Positions 44,659 to 54,601 of a stretch of DNA of 64,000 nucleotides are shown here, one piece after another (position 1 is the first letter of the stretch; every line of letters begins with the position of its first letter). The notes under the pieces were generated by a model that was given only the letters and a program-made list of their open reading frames with translations, was not told the origin of the DNA and searched no databases. Location of the stretch: positions 186,001 through 250,000 of the forward strand of contig NZ_JAPFQM010000001.1 of assembly GCF_026241205.1 (NCBI RefSeq), in the 5' to 3' direction. This stretch comes from Thermomicrobium sp. 4228-Ro. Its GTDB lineage: Bacteria; Chloroflexota; Chloroflexia; Thermomicrobiales; Thermomicrobiaceae. Made by a program: the position numbers and the translations under genes.

Positions 44659-45978
44659 ATGAAGAGCGATCTTTACACTGCCATTGCACAGATCGCTGCT
44701 GAGCGTGGTATTCCGCGCGAGGCAGTCATGGAGTCGGTCCAGCAGGCACTGCGGACGGTTTACAAGAAGGCCACCGGCTCTGACGAGGACGTCGAGATCG
44801 ACATCGACGTGAACACCGGTAAGATCCGGATCTTCGCACCGAAGCGCGTCGTGGAGACCGTCCAGGATCCGCTTCGGGAAATCTCGGTCGAGGAGGCGCG
44901 CACGATCGATCCGCGCGCCATCGTCGGTGACGTCGTGCGGATCGAGCGACACCCGACGAACTTCGGGCGCATCGCAGCCCAGACCGCCAAGCAGGTGATC
45001 CTGCAGCGGATCCGCGACTTCGAGCGCGAGACGATCTACAACGAGTTCATCGACCGGGTCGGTGAGGTGTTGACCGGTACCGTCCAGCGGGTCGATCCGC
45101 GCGCGGTGATCCTCAGTTTCGGCAAGGCTGAGGCGATTCTCCCTGCGCGCGAACAGATCCCAGGCGAGCGGTACCGCCCTGGTCAGCGGCTGAAGGTCTA
45201 CTTGGTCGAGGTCACGAAGGATGCGAAGGGACCGCAGCTGCTGGTCTCTCGGACGCACCCGAACCTGATTAAGCGCCTGCTCGAACTCGAGGTTCCGGAG
45301 GTGGCGAGCGGTGCAGTCGAGGTCATGGCGATCGCGCGAGAACCGGGTCAGCGCTCGAAGGTCGCCGTCGCCGCTCGCCAGGACAAGGTCGATCCGGTCG
45401 GTGCCTGCGTCGGCGTTCGCGGTGTGCGGATCCAGAGTATCGTGACCGAACTCTCGGGTGAGAAGATCGACGTGATCGAGTGGTCGTCGGACATCCGCAC
45501 GTTCATCGCCAACGCGCTGAGCCCGGCAAAGCCGATCACGGTCATCCTCAACGAGGATGAAAAGGTCGCTCGCGTTGTCGTACCGCCTGAGCAGATGTCG
45601 CAGGCGATCGGCAAGGACGGGCAGAACGCACGGCTCGCCTACAAGCTGACCGGCTGGCGGATCGACATCAAGGATCCAGCCTCGCTCGAGGGCGAGGAAG
45701 CCTTGCTGGTGCGGTCGGCGACGAGCTTGCCCGAGCTGCCGCCCGATCTCATGGCATTGGGCCGGCAGCCTCGGCTCGTCCGTGCCGACGGGACCTTCAG
45801 CATCCGCGAGCGAGAATTCGGTCCGCTGCCGAGCGACCTGATCATGAAGAGTGTCGATGTCGAAATCGTCAACGGTGTCGTGAACGTGTACTACGATCGC
45901 GAACTACGGGCCCGTTACGATTTCGAGACCGGCCGTGCGCTACCATTGACCGACGATGAAACGGCCGATGTCCGGTAA
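44659..45978 (+). CDS. nusA: Transcription termination/antitermination factor NusA
   Basis: A 439-aa NusA: polymerase-binding N-domain (1-130, MKSDLYTAIAQIAAERGIP), S1 domain (about 135-205, TGTVQRVDPRAVILSFGKAEA), KH1-KH2 (about 205-350, with GACVGVRGVRIQSIVTEL and MSQAIGKDGQNARLAYKLTG), then a short acidic C-terminal region. It controls pausing, termination and rRNA antitermination. ATG 44659 has AGGGGGG upstream. It heads the nusA-ylxR-infB-rbfA-nrnA-truB-ribF-tyrS operon; rimP, usually before nusA, is missing. Confidence 0.96.
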   Translation: MKSDLYTAIAQIAAERGIPREAVMESVQQALRTVYKKATGSDEDVEIDIDVNTGKIRIFAPKRVVETVQDPLREISVEEARTIDPRAIVGDVVRIERHPTNFGRIAAQTAKQVILQRIRDFERETIYNEFIDRVGEVLTGTVQRVDPRAVILSFGKAEAILPAREQIPGERYRPGQRLKVYLVEVTKDAKGPQLLVSRTHPNLIKRLLELEVPEVASGAVEVMAIAREPGQRSKVAVAARQDKVDPVGACVGVRGVRIQSIVTELSGEKIDVIEWSSDIRTFIANALSPAKPITVILNEDEKVARVVVPPEQMSQAIGKDGQNARLAYKLTGWRIDIKDPASLEGEEALLVRSATSLPELPPDLMALGRQPRLVRADGTFSIREREFGPLPSDLIMKSVDVEIVNGVVNVYYDRELRARYDFETGRALPLTDDETADVR

Positions 45979-46004
45979 GACTTCGCCGGAAGGAGGTCGT
46001 GACG

Positions 46005-46364
46005 ATGAGCGAGCGTCCCGACCGGACAAAGCGGCGTGGACCGCGCCTGAAGCATTTGCCCGTGCGCACGTGCGTTGCCTGTCGCGCGCGCGACCTCAAG
46101 CGTACGTTCGTTCGTATCGTGCGGACACCGGACGGGACGCTCGCCATCGATCCGACCGGCAAGCGGAGCGGTCGCGGCGCGTACCTCTGCCGGCGCTTCA
46201 GCTGCTGGGAGCGCGCAGCACTGTCCGATGTGTTGGAGCGCGCGCTCCGTGTTCCGGTTCCGCCGGAGTTTCGGGAAGAGCTCCTTCGCTGGGCTGATCT
46301 CCACATCCGCCGCGAAGAGCCGCCCGCTGACGAAACATCCCAGATCGAGGAGGATCAACGATGA
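46005..46364 (+). CDS. ylxR: YlxR (RnpM-type RNA-binding protein, DUF448)
   Basis: A 119-aa basic protein with RTCVACRARDLKRTFVRIV and DPTGKRSGRGAYLCRR, the YlxR signatures. YlxR/RnpM binds RNA and modulates RNase P in Gram-positives. ATG 46005 has GGAGG 8 nt upstream. The stop overlaps the infB ATG (ATGA), as usual in this operon. Confidence 0.93.
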   Translation: MSERPDRTKRRGPRLKHLPVRTCVACRARDLKRTFVRIVRTPDGTLAIDPTGKRSGRGAYLCRRFSCWERAALSDVLERALRVPVPPEFREELLRWADLHIRREEPPADETSQIEEDQR

Positions 46365-48217
46365 GCACCAAGGCGAGGAAACATGCACACGATCGAACCG
46401 ACCGTTCGCCTGCTGTAGCTAACCGAACAGCGACCGTGGTCGCACCACGGGGCCCGATCGAGATCGGGAGCGTGATCACCGTGGGGGAACTCGCTGATGC
46501 GATCGGCGTGAGTGCTGTCGAGCTCATCAAGGCACTCATGCGACGCCGGATCATGGCGAGCATCAATCAGCAGATCGACTTCGAAACCGCCGCAGCCGTC
46601 GCCGCAGACTTCGGCGTCGAACTCGTCGAGCACACCCCGGAAGCCGTCGCGCAGGAGAAGAGCCTGGCGGAAATCGTGCGTGCCAGCGCACGAGAACCGG
46701 GTGCGGTTCCGCGTCCCCCGGTGGTTACCATCATGGGGCATGTCGACCACGGTAAGACGAAGCTGCTCGACGCGATCCGTCACACCAATGTGGCGGAGGG
46801 CGAAGCTGGCGGCATCACCCAGCACATCGGCGCGTACCAGGTCGAGGTTCAGGGACGGAAGATCACCTTCCTCGATACTCCCGGGCATGAAGCCTTCACA
46901 GCCATGCGCGCCCGCGGCGCCCAGGTCACCGATATCGCGGTCCTCGTCGTGGCAGCGGACGACGGGGTTATGCCGCAGACCCGTGAGGCAGTCGCACATG
47001 CCCGGGCAGCGAACGTGCCGATCATCGTCGCGATCAACAAGATCGATTTGCCGACTGCCAATCCGGCTCGCGTCAAGCAGCAGCTGGCCGAAATCGGCGT
47101 GATTCCCGAAGAATATGGGGGTGATGTCCCGGTCGTGGAGGTCTCGGCGAAGCAGAAGCTCGGCATCGAGGATCTCCTCGAGATGATCCTGCTGGTCGCT
47201 GACCTGCACGAACTCAAGGCGAACCCGAACCGTCCCGCCATCGGTGTGATCATCGAGGCCAAGATCGACCAGAAGCGCGGACCGGTCGCGACCGTTCTCG
47301 TCCAGACCGGAACGCTGAAGGTGAACGACATCGTCGTCGCCGGAGCGACCTGGGGTCGTGTCCGTGCGATGTTCGACGACCGTGGGCGCAAGGTACGGCG
47401 AGCCGAACCCTCGATGCCGGTCGAGATTCTCGGCCTCGAGGAGGTGCCGGAAGCAGGCGATTACCTCCAGGTCGTCGCGGACGAGCGTACCGCCAAGGAA
47501 ATCGCTGCCCAGCGTGCCGCCAAGCGGCGGGCCGAAGCATTCGCGGAAGCCCGCGTCGTTAAGCTCGACGAATTCCACAAGGGTGTCCAGTCGGGCGAGA
47601 CACGCGAGTTGCGCTTGATTCTGAAGGCCGACGTCCAGGGAAGTCTCGAGGCGATCCAGAACGCGCTTGCCAAGCTCAACGACGAACTCGAAGGTGTCGG
47701 TATCAGCGTGCTGCACGCGGCGACCGGTGCGATCTCCGAGTCTGACGTCATGCTGGCGGCAACGACCGGCGCGATCGTCATCGGCTTCAATGTCCGTCCG
47801 GACGTGGCCGCCCGGCGCGCTGCCGAGTCGACCGGCGTCGATGTTCGCTACTACAACATCATCTACCAGCTTCTCGAAGATGTCCGTGCAGCTCTCACCG
47901 GCCTGCTGGCACCGGAGACGCGCGAGGTCATCGACGGCGTAGCCGAGGTGCGCGAAACGTTCCGACTGCCGAACCGTACGATTGCCGCAGGTCTTTACGT
48001 TGTAACGGGGAAGGCACTCCGCAATGCCCGTGTGCGGGTGATCCGCGACGGGAAGGTCATTTACGACGGAACAGTCGCCTCGCTTCGCCGTTTCAAGGAG
48101 GACGTCCGCGAGGTCGCCGCCGGTTACGAATGCGGCCTGACGATCGATGGATTCAACGATATCCGCGTCGGCGATCACATCGAGTTCTATCACCTCGAGC
48201 AAGTCCCGCGCGGGTAG
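46361..48217 (+). CDS. infB: Translation initiation factor IF-2
   Basis: A 618-aa IF-2, short because the N-terminal extension is minimal (about 35 residues before the IF2N domain at 36-85). GTPase motifs: G1 GHVDHGKT (126-133), G3 DTPGHEAF, G4 NKID. Domains II-IV follow, ending in the initiator-tRNA-binding C2 domain ([30 protein letters not shown]). It positions fMet-tRNA on the ribosome, and formylation by Fmt (also in this window) supports it. Its stop lies within a GC hairpin. Confidence 0.97.
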   Translation: MSTKARKHAHDRTDRSPAVANRTATVVAPRGPIEIGSVITVGELADAIGVSAVELIKALMRRRIMASINQQIDFETAAAVAADFGVELVEHTPEAVAQEKSLAEIVRASAREPGAVPRPPVVTIMGHVDHGKTKLLDAIRHTNVAEGEAGGITQHIGAYQVEVQGRKITFLDTPGHEAFTAMRARGAQVTDIAVLVVAADDGVMPQTREAVAHARAANVPIIVAINKIDLPTANPARVKQQLAEIGVIPEEYGGDVPVVEVSAKQKLGIEDLLEMILLVADLHELKANPNRPAIGVIIEAKIDQKRGPVATVLVQTGTLKVNDIVVAGATWGRVRAMFDDRGRKVRRAEPSMPVEILGLEEVPEAGDYLQVVADERTAKEIAAQRAAKRRAEAFAEARVVKLDEFHKGVQSGETRELRLILKADVQGSLEAIQNALAKLNDELEGVGISVLHAATGAISESDVMLAATTGAIVIGFNVRPDVAARRAAESTGVDVRYYNIIYQLLEDVRAALTGLLAPETREVIDGVAEVRETFRLPNRTIAAGLYVVTGKALRNARVRVIRDGKVIYDGTVASLRRFKEDVREVAAGYECGLTIDGFNDIRVGDHIEFYHLEQVPRG

Positions 48218-48237
48218 GCCCGAGTCTACCCGCGCGG
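48206..48237 (+). promoter_or_regulatory. 12-bp GC hairpin over the infB stop codon
   Basis: CCGCGCGGGTAG (48206-48217, ending with the infB stop) and CTACCCGCGCGG (48226-48237) are exact complements with an 8-nt loop. A third copy of the self-complementary CCGCGCGG (48242-48249) lies just before the rbfA ribosome site AAGGAGG (48251-48257), so alternative folds could expose or hide it. No T-run, so not a plain terminator. Confidence 0.65.
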
Positions 48238-48263
48238 TGTGCCGCGCGGAAAGGAGGCCCACG

Positions 48264-48653
48264 GTGCCGAGTTATCGACAAGCCCGGCTCGCCGAGTTTC
48301 TCCGTGACGAAATCAGTACGATCATCCAGCGGGAACTGCGTGACCCGCGTGTCGGCTTCGTGAGCGTCACGCGCGTCGAGTTGAGCCCCGATCTCCGGCA
48401 CGCCCGCGTCTACGTTTCGGTGTACGGCAGCCCCGAGGAGCAGGAGGAAGCGCTTCGGGCGCTCCAGGGAGCGGCTGGATTCATCCGGCGCCTCATCGCC
48501 CCACACCTCCATACGCGCCATATTCCGGAGCTGCACTTCAAGCTGGATCGCTCGCTCGAGCACGCTGAGCAAGTTGCTCGTCTGCTGTACCAGATTCAAC
48601 GCGAACGGCAAGCCGGTTCGACTGGATCACACGGCGATGGTGATCAGACCTGA
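48264..48653 (+). CDS. rbfA: Ribosome-binding factor A
   Basis: A 129-aa KH-like 30S maturation factor: RQARLAEFLRDEISTIIQRELRDPRVGFVSVT, LSPDLRHARVYVSVYG and RHIPELHFKLDRSLEHA (family HxPELxF with D.S). GTG 48264 has AAGGAGG 6 nt upstream. Overlaps nrnA by 17 nt. Confidence 0.95.
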   Translation: MPSYRQARLAEFLRDEISTIIQRELRDPRVGFVSVTRVELSPDLRHARVYVSVYGSPEEQEEALRALQGAAGFIRRLIAPHLHTRHIPELHFKLDRSLEHAEQVARLLYQIQRERQAGSTGSHGDGDQT

Positions 48654-49671
48654 CCGAAACGATTCCATCCTTGGGAGTCGTCAAGCTGCGTGGCAACTCG
48701 TCACTGCTGCACGGTCGCTGCTCATCACCACGCATGCCAACCCGGATGCTGACGCCGTCGCCTCGGTCCTGGCTCTTCGGCTCGCCGTCGTCGACTTCGT
48801 TCCCTGCGTCGCATGTTCGACTGGGGATTTTACCGCACCGCGAAATCTCGGTTTCTTGCCGGGCGCGAACACGTTACTCGATTCCCCTACCCAATTGCCG
48901 GACGAGGTCGAGACGATCGTGCTGCTTGACTGTGCAGACCCGACGCGTCTCGGTCCCCTCTATCACGCTCGGCAAGCATGGTTCGACGGATCCATCCCGC
49001 TCGTGAACGTCGACCACCATGTGACGAATAGCTTGTTCGGGCTCGTCAATCTCGTCGATGCCATGGCATCCTCGACGACCGAGGTCCTGGCTCGGTGGTT
49101 GCTCGATGTAGGTATCGACCTCACACCGGACATTGCAACCTGCCTCCTGACCGGGCTCTACGGCGATACCCTGAGTTTCCAAACATCCAGCACGACGCCG
49201 GTAGCGCATGAACTCGCGGCCCTGCTGCTCCGCAAAGGAGCCCGCCAGGAGGAGATCGTTACCAACCTCTTCCGTCGCAAACCAGTCTCGACCATTCTGC
49301 TCTGGGGCGCGGCGCTCAGTCGTATCCGCCTGGAGCCACCGGTCATTTGGACCGAAATTACCTCCATGATGCTTGAGATGACCGGTGCGACGGCCGCCGA
49401 AGGAGAAGGTATCGTCAACTTCCTGAGCGGGGCCGAAGGCACCGTGGTCGCGATCCTGTTTTACGAGCATCCGGAAGGCTGGCGCGTCTCTGTGCGTTCG
49501 GCCGATTCGCTGGTCGACGTCGCCGCCATCTGCCAACACTTCGGTGGTGGCGGTCATCCGCGTGCAGCCGGTTGCCGGCTTCCAGCGGGTGAATCGTCTC
49601 GACGAGCGTTCCTCGATTACGTCCGAGCCGCTGTCATCGAGCGAATGAGCAGTGAGCTACCGACCGGATAG
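48637..49671 (+). CDS. nrnA: NrnA-like DHH phosphoesterase (nanoRNase / pAp phosphatase)
   Basis: A 344-aa DHH-DHHA1 protein. Metal motifs THANPDADAVAS (family HxxPDGDxxGS), LLDCADPTRLG and VDHHVTN, plus GGGGHPRAAGCRLP in the DHHA1 domain. NrnA degrades 2-5 nt RNAs and dephosphorylates pAp. It is placed between rbfA and truB as in Bacillus-type operons. ATG 48637 versus GTG 48640 cannot be decided. Confidence 0.92.
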   Translation: MVIRPDRNDSILGSRQAAWQLVTAARSLLITTHANPDADAVASVLALRLAVVDFVPCVACSTGDFTAPRNLGFLPGANTLLDSPTQLPDEVETIVLLDCADPTRLGPLYHARQAWFDGSIPLVNVDHHVTNSLFGLVNLVDAMASSTTEVLARWLLDVGIDLTPDIATCLLTGLYGDTLSFQTSSTTPVAHELAALLLRKGARQEEIVTNLFRRKPVSTILLWGAALSRIRLEPPVIWTEITSMMLEMTGATAAEGEGIVNFLSGAEGTVVAILFYEHPEGWRVSVRSADSLVDVAAICQHFGGGGHPRAAGCRLPAGESSRRAFLDYVRAAVIERMSSELPTG

Positions 49672-49678
49672 TGGCCAC

Positions 49679-50572
49679 ATGCACGGAATCCTGCTGGTCG
49701 ACAAACCACGAGGCTGGACTTCACACGACGTCGTTGCGTGGGTGCGGCGTCGCCTCCGAGTCCGCTCCGTCGGCCACGGTGGCACCCTCGATCCGGCAGC
49801 CGAAGGATTGCTTCTCGTGGTCGTGGGAGCGGCGACACGGCTGGCTCAGTATGCCATCGATGCGGACAAGAGCTACGTCGCCCATATCGTCCTCGGCGCT
49901 TCGACGACGACGGAGGACCTCGAAGGAGAGCTGCGAGAGCGACACCGGGTTCAGACTCCGCCTCCACGGGCAGTGATCGAGTCGACTTTGGAGCACTTTC
50001 TCGGCACGATCCAACAAGTTCCGCCCGCTTACTCGTCGATCAAGGTAGGCGGCATCGCTGCTCACCGTCAGGCCCGTCGTGGTGCGACGCTCGAATTACG
50101 AGCGCGCACCGTAACCGTTCGTCGCTTGGAACTCTTGACCTACGATTACCCCGACCTCGTTGTCGCCATCGACTGCGGGAAAGGATTCTACGTTCGGGCA
50201 TTCGCGCGCGACCTGGGCGATCAGCTCGGTACCGGCGCCTATCTGCACGGACTCGTGCGGACGCGGATCGGCTCCTTCACGCTCGCCGAGGCTTGGAGCA
50301 TCGAGGCCCTCCAGGAGGTCCTTGCTCCGGACACCTGGCCACTCGTTGCCTACCACCCTGACGCGCTGGTGAGCCAGTTACCGATCCTGCGGATTCCCGA
50401 TCCGCAACTCACCGCATGGTATCATGGCGCTCCGGTGCGGTGCCGTGTCACCGCCTCTCATGGTTCGCTCGCGCGAGCCTACGCGCCGGACGGCACCTGG
50501 ATCGGGCTCGCGCGGTACGACGCAGATCGCAGGTTTTGGCACCCCGAACTCGTCCACCGCGCGCGAGGCTGA
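49679..50572 (+). CDS. truB: tRNA pseudouridine-55 synthase
   Basis: Makes the universal pseudouridine in the tRNA T-loop. The 297-aa protein starts MHGILLVDKPRGWTSHDVV and has the catalytic Asp in VGHGGTLDPAAEGLL, VPPAYSSIKVGG and YVRAFARDLGDQLG. ATG 49679 matches the family start; an in-frame GTG at 49652 would overlap nrnA by 20 nt. Confidence 0.95.
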   Translation: MHGILLVDKPRGWTSHDVVAWVRRRLRVRSVGHGGTLDPAAEGLLLVVVGAATRLAQYAIDADKSYVAHIVLGASTTTEDLEGELRERHRVQTPPPRAVIESTLEHFLGTIQQVPPAYSSIKVGGIAAHRQARRGATLELRARTVTVRRLELLTYDYPDLVVAIDCGKGFYVRAFARDLGDQLGTGAYLHGLVRTRIGSFTLAEAWSIEALQEVLAPDTWPLVAYHPDALVSQLPILRIPDPQLTAWYHGAPVRCRVTASHGSLARAYAPDGTWIGLARYDADRRFWHPELVHRARG

Positions 50573-50592
50573 CGGAGGAGTTCGGACAAGCG

Positions 50593-51603
50593 ATGCGCCT
50601 TTTCACCGAGTGGAGTAGACTACCTCCGGATCGACATGTGCTGACGATCGGGAATTTCGACGGCGTCCATCGCGGACACCGCTCGTTGCTCACGACCGTT
50701 CGTGACCGTGCTCGCGCACTCGGGGTTCGCAGTCTCGCGATCACGTTCGACCCTCTGCCGAGCGAAGTGCTTGTCCCCGAACGTGCACCTCAGCGACTGA
50801 CTCTCACGGAGCATCGACTCCGTTTGTTGCTCGCCTGCGGGATCGATCGTATCCTGCTCGTTCGCTTCGACCGCTCCTTCGCCGCACTCTCACCCGAGGA
50901 GTTCGTCCGCCTGCTCGTGAACTCCGCGCACCCGGTGGAAATCGTGGTCGGAGACGACTTCCACTTTGGCCGTAATCGCAGTGGCAATCCGGACGTGCTG
51001 CGCGCGCTCGGCACACACTATGGTTTTGGCGTGACGATCATCGAGCGCGTTGCCGAGAAGACCGGAACGATTTCGTCGACGCGAATCCGTGAAGCGATCG
51101 CACGTGGCGATGTCCGCCTTGCCGCTGAACTCCTCGATCGCCCGCACCTCGTCGTCGGGGATGTCGTCAAGGGATCGGGGAGAGGTACCCTCCTCGGATT
51201 CCCGACCGCCAACATCGCGATACGAGACCGGTTACTACCGCCAGCAGACGGGATCTATGCGTCCATCGTCCACGCGCTCGAGCGCTGGTATCCAGCACTG
51301 GCCTATCTCGGGAACCGTCCCACGTTTCCCGGCGCTGGATACGCCGTCGAGGTCTATCTCCTCGCAGACGCAGTGCCGGCATTGCAGGGTACAGTGCTCG
51401 ATGTGTACTTCATCGAGCGCTTGCGTCCGGATCGCGCATTCGCCGACCCGGACCAGCTGATTCGGCAGATGCAGGAAGACGAACGCCACGGGCGCGCACG
51501 GTTGGCGATGGAACTTCCGACGTGGCCGCCGCCGCTGGTCGCCGCTTTGTACAGTCCACTGGAAGGAGAACCGACGACCTATGGCCACCCCGAACGAGCG
51601 TGA
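50593..51603 (+). CDS. ribF: Bifunctional riboflavin kinase / FAD synthetase
   Basis: A 336-aa protein with an N-terminal nucleotidyltransferase (TIGNFDGVHRGHRSLL; VVGDDFHFGRNRSGN; ISSTRIREAIARGDV) and a C-terminal flavokinase (GRGTLLGFPTANIA with the metal-binding PTAN). Supplies FMN and FAD. ATG 50593. Overlaps tyrS by 23 nt. Confidence 0.95.
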   Translation: MRLFTEWSRLPPDRHVLTIGNFDGVHRGHRSLLTTVRDRARALGVRSLAITFDPLPSEVLVPERAPQRLTLTEHRLRLLLACGIDRILLVRFDRSFAALSPEEFVRLLVNSAHPVEIVVGDDFHFGRNRSGNPDVLRALGTHYGFGVTIIERVAEKTGTISSTRIREAIARGDVRLAAELLDRPHLVVGDVVKGSGRGTLLGFPTANIAIRDRLLPPADGIYASIVHALERWYPALAYLGNRPTFPGAGYAVEVYLLADAVPALQGTVLDVYFIERLRPDRAFADPDQLIRQMQEDERHGRARLAMELPTWPPPLVAALYSPLEGEPTTYGHPERA

Positions 51604-52798
51604 AGCGCTGGTCGAGCGTCTCCTCACGCGTGGGACGGTCGACGTCGTCGTTCGCGAGCGTTTGCGCGAACGGCTGCTCGGCGATCGTCCGCTCCGGGTC
51701 AAGCTGGGTGTGGATCCGACCCGCCCGGACATCCACCTCGGCCATTACGTGTGTTTCCGCAAGTTGCGCGAATTCCAGACATTGGGACATCAGGTGGTCG
51801 TGATCATCGGAGACTGGACCGCACGGATCGGCGACCCCTCCGGGCGCTCGACCCAACGTCCGATGTTGACCGCAGAAGAGGTCGAGGCGAACGCGAGGAC
51901 CTACCTCGATCAGTTCTTCAAGGTCGTCGATATCAGTCGTGCGGAAATCGTCTGGCAGAGTAGCTGGTTCGGCACCTTCACGCTCGAGGACGTGATCCGG
52001 CTGACCAGCAAGTACACGGTCGCGAAGCTCTTAACTCGCGACGATTTCGCCAAGCGCTACGAGGAGGGATCACCGATCAGCATCACCGAACTCCTCTATC
52101 CGCTCTTACAGGCTTACGACTCCGTCGCCATCCAAGCTGATGTTGAGATCGGTGGTACCGACCAACTCTTCAACCTTCTCGTCGGTCGCGATATCATGCG
52201 AGAATACGGCCTCGACCCGCAGGACATTCTGACCGTTCCCTTGCTCGTCGGTACCGACGGTACCTTGAAAATGAGCAAGAGCTACGGGAACTACATCGGT
52301 GTCAATGAGCCACCGGAAGAGATGTTCGGCAAAATCATGTCGGTTCCGGATCACGTCTTGGGGGATTACCTTCGGTTGCTGACCGACCTTCCGGACGAGG
52401 AAATCGACGCGCTGCTCGCTGGTATGGCCAACGGCTCGATCAACCCGCGGGACGTGAAAGAACGGCTCGCTGTCCTCGTCGTCAGCGACCTGCACTCGCC
52501 CGAGGCTGCCGAGCGGGCACGTGACTACTTCCACCGCGTTCACCGGTTGCGCGAGTTGCCCGAACAGATGCCGGAAATTCCGGTCCCACCGCGCGGCCGG
52601 GTGATCGACTTCATCGTCCGCGCTGGATTCGCTCGGACCAACAACGAAGCGCGCCGCCTCGTCGCGCAAGGCGGCGTACGGTTCGATGGGCGCCGCGTCG
52701 TAGATCCAGAGGCGATGATCGAAATTCAGGAACCGATAATCCTGCAAGTCGGCAAACGGCGGTTCGCGCGACTCGTCCCCTCGGCTGTCCACGACTGA
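51581..52798 (+). CDS. tyrS: Tyrosyl-tRNA synthetase
   Basis: A 405-aa class I synthetase of the longer TyrZ-like bacterial type: DPTRPDIHLGHYVCFRKL (HIGH equivalent HLGH), GDWTARIGDPSGRS, QADVEIGGTDQLFNL, KMSKSYGN (KMSKS) and a C-terminal S4 domain (FIVRAGFARTNNEARRLVAQG). No T-box leader, since it is the last gene of the nusA operon. Stop abuts the convergent alcohol dehydrogenase stop with no gap. Confidence 0.95.
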   Translation: MATPNEREALVERLLTRGTVDVVVRERLRERLLGDRPLRVKLGVDPTRPDIHLGHYVCFRKLREFQTLGHQVVVIIGDWTARIGDPSGRSTQRPMLTAEEVEANARTYLDQFFKVVDISRAEIVWQSSWFGTFTLEDVIRLTSKYTVAKLLTRDDFAKRYEEGSPISITELLYPLLQAYDSVAIQADVEIGGTDQLFNLLVGRDIMREYGLDPQDILTVPLLVGTDGTLKMSKSYGNYIGVNEPPEEMFGKIMSVPDHVLGDYLRLLTDLPDEEIDALLAGMANGSINPRDVKERLAVLVVSDLHSPEAAERARDYFHRVHRLRELPEQMPEIPVPPRGRVIDFIVRAGFARTNNEARRLVAQGGVRFDGRRVVDPEAMIEIQEPIILQVGKRRFARLVPSAVHD

Positions 52799-53908
52799 TC
52801 AGGAATCGAACACGACGATGCTGCGGGCGACACTCCCAGCCAGCATCGCCTCGAAGCCTTCGTTGATCTGCTCGAGGCGCAACCGCCGGGAAATCAGTTC
52901 GTCCAACTTCAAGCGGCCCAGGCGGTACAGCTCGAGCAGGCGTGGGATATCGCGGGGGAGGTTGGCCGTACCGTAGAGCGTCGCTTTGATCGTCTTCTCC
53001 GCTCGCAAGAGATCGAGCGGATCCAGCGGCAGCACCGATCCTTGCGGAGTCAAACCGACGATGACTGTGGTCCCACCCTTGCGCGTCGCCTCGTATGCCT
53101 GCTGAATCGTGTCGACCCGACCGATCACTTCGAAGGTGTAGTCTGCACCGCGTCCCTCGGTCAGCGAGCGTATCGCGTCCAGTGGATCGTGCTCGCGCGC
53201 ATTGACGACGTGTGTCGCGCCGAGTTGTTTCGCCCACTCGAGCTTTTGCGGCACGACATCCACCGCGATGACCGGTCCAGCACCAGCCAGTGCCGCGCCC
53301 TGCACCACATTGAGCCCCACACCACCGCAACCGATCACCGCGACGCTGTCTCCCGGTTGGACACCGGCGGCGAATAGCACGGCACCAACCCCAGTGGTGA
53401 CACCGCAGCCGACGAGCGCTGCCCGATCGAGCGGGATGTCGTCAGGAAGCTTCAGCAGACCCTGCTCCGGTACCACGGTGTACTCGGCGAAGCACGAGAC
53501 ACCGAGGATATGGTGGACATCCTGCCCGTCACGATGAAAACGCGTCGTTCCGTCGAACATCCGCCCGGTTCGTCGCAGCGGATTGCTGAAGTCGCAGAGG
53601 GCAGGTCGACCGTTGAGACAGTAGAAGCACCGGCCGCAGAAGGCACGGAAGACGAACAGCACATGGTCGCCTGGCTGAAACCGGGTCACGCCCGGCCCCA
53701 CAGCTTCGACGATGCCAGCCCCCTCGTGCCCAGGTACCGCTGGCAAGACAGTAGTGAGGTCACCTTGAATGTAATGGAGGTCACTATGGCAGACGCCAGC
53801 AGCAGCGACACGAACGAGGACTTCGCCTTCTTTCGGCAGATCGACATCGAGATCCCAGATTTCGAGCGGCTTCTTCACTTCCGTCAACACCGCAGCACGC
53901 GCACGCAT
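52799..53908 (-). CDS. Zinc-dependent alcohol dehydrogenase (class III-like MDR)
   Basis: A 369-aa medium-chain dehydrogenase. Catalytic zinc site GVCHSDLHYIQG and PGHEGAGIVEAVG; structural zinc CGRCFYCLNGRPALC (four Cys); NAD site GCGGVGLNVVQGAALAGA followed by AVDVVPQKLEWAKQLGA. Closest in style to NDMA-dependent or class III (formaldehyde-type) ADHs; the substrate is not determined. Single gene between tyrS and a long gene-free interval. Confidence 0.9.
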   Translation of the reverse strand: MRARAAVLTEVKKPLEIWDLDVDLPKEGEVLVRVAAAGVCHSDLHYIQGDLTTVLPAVPGHEGAGIVEAVGPGVTRFQPGDHVLFVFRAFCGRCFYCLNGRPALCDFSNPLRRTGRMFDGTTRFHRDGQDVHHILGVSCFAEYTVVPEQGLLKLPDDIPLDRAALVGCGVTTGVGAVLFAAGVQPGDSVAVIGCGGVGLNVVQGAALAGAGPVIAVDVVPQKLEWAKQLGATHVVNAREHDPLDAIRSLTEGRGADYTFEVIGRVDTIQQAYEATRKGGTTVIVGLTPQGSVLPLDPLDLLRAEKTIKATLYGTANLPRDIPRLLELYRLGRLKLDELISRRLRLEQINEGFEAMLAGSVARSIVVFDS

Positions 53909-54570
53909 CCGAGCCTTTCCTTTCCCCTCGCTGCCGAGGACAGTATGGGAGAAACGGTGCCGTCGGTCAATGCGACGGCGGTCACTCGGGGTTCGGCGTC
54001 GCAGGAACTCATCCTTTTACCGTCCACCGGATGCAGAACGAACGGAGAGCAGGGCAACCGTTCAGAATGCCCAGAGTTCGAGCACTACCCAGTGGCCCAG
54101 AGTCCACTCTGGCGTACGCAGACACGATCGCAGTGCAGAAGTCCCGTCTGCGCCCCGCGCGCTCAGTTCTCTGTCTCCTGCGCACGCGCCAGGAAACTAG
54201 CCTGCCTGCTTCGAGTCAGCCCGTTTCTGGGGCTCTCGACACTCCGCTGGCCTCGGCAGCAATCGAATGATCGATCGCTCGATGGTGCCGACACCGTGGT
54301 GCTGCGACAGACGCGGACAATGTCCACAACGGACTACGCCAGGGTCGGCACGCTAGTCTCGCTGGACGAGGAACCACAGCAGTTGAAGCGAAACGAGTGA
54401 GCAACATGACGCAGTACAAAAGTAGCTCTCATGCGACCAAGTCTGCCTCTGCTTCCCTCTCAGATAAGAAAGCTCTGGTTGCTTCCTCAGTGGGGAAAGA
54501 GAACGGCTTTCGCTGGAATCGGACATCACAGCGACCATCGCGAGGGAAACGGATTCTGGTCATAAACTGA
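53909..54570. other. Gene-free interval of about 660 bp upstream of adh
   Basis: Open frames here are short or merely extend antisense frames of adh, with no recognisable domain and no good ribosome site. Base composition turns less G+C-rich from about 54400 on (for example around TCAGATAAGAAAG). No promoter with both boxes, no repeat and no RNA gene could be recognised. It may be a decayed gene or an old integration site next to the tRNA pair. Confidence 0.5.
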
Positions 54571-54601
54571 CCCCCTGACCCCTTCTCATCCAGTCAGGGG
54601 G
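54571..54601 (-). terminator. Hairpin after tRNA-Gly
   Basis: CCCCCTGAC (54571-54579) and GTCAGGGGG (54593-54601) form a 9-bp stem with a 13-nt loop, 12 nt after the 3' end of tRNA-Gly on the minus strand, followed by TCAGTTTATG. Weak T-run, so a plausible but not ideal terminator. Confidence 0.55.

Noticed and set aside
46355-48262. A 635-codon open frame on the minus strand opposite infB
   Set aside because: It mirrors the infB frame in G+C-rich DNA, has no recognisable domain and no ribosome site. IF-2 on the plus strand is unambiguous.
53510-54400. A 296-codon plus-strand frame from inside adh into the gene-free interval
   Set aside because: Its first half is antisense to a well-supported alcohol dehydrogenase and the second half has no recognisable domain.
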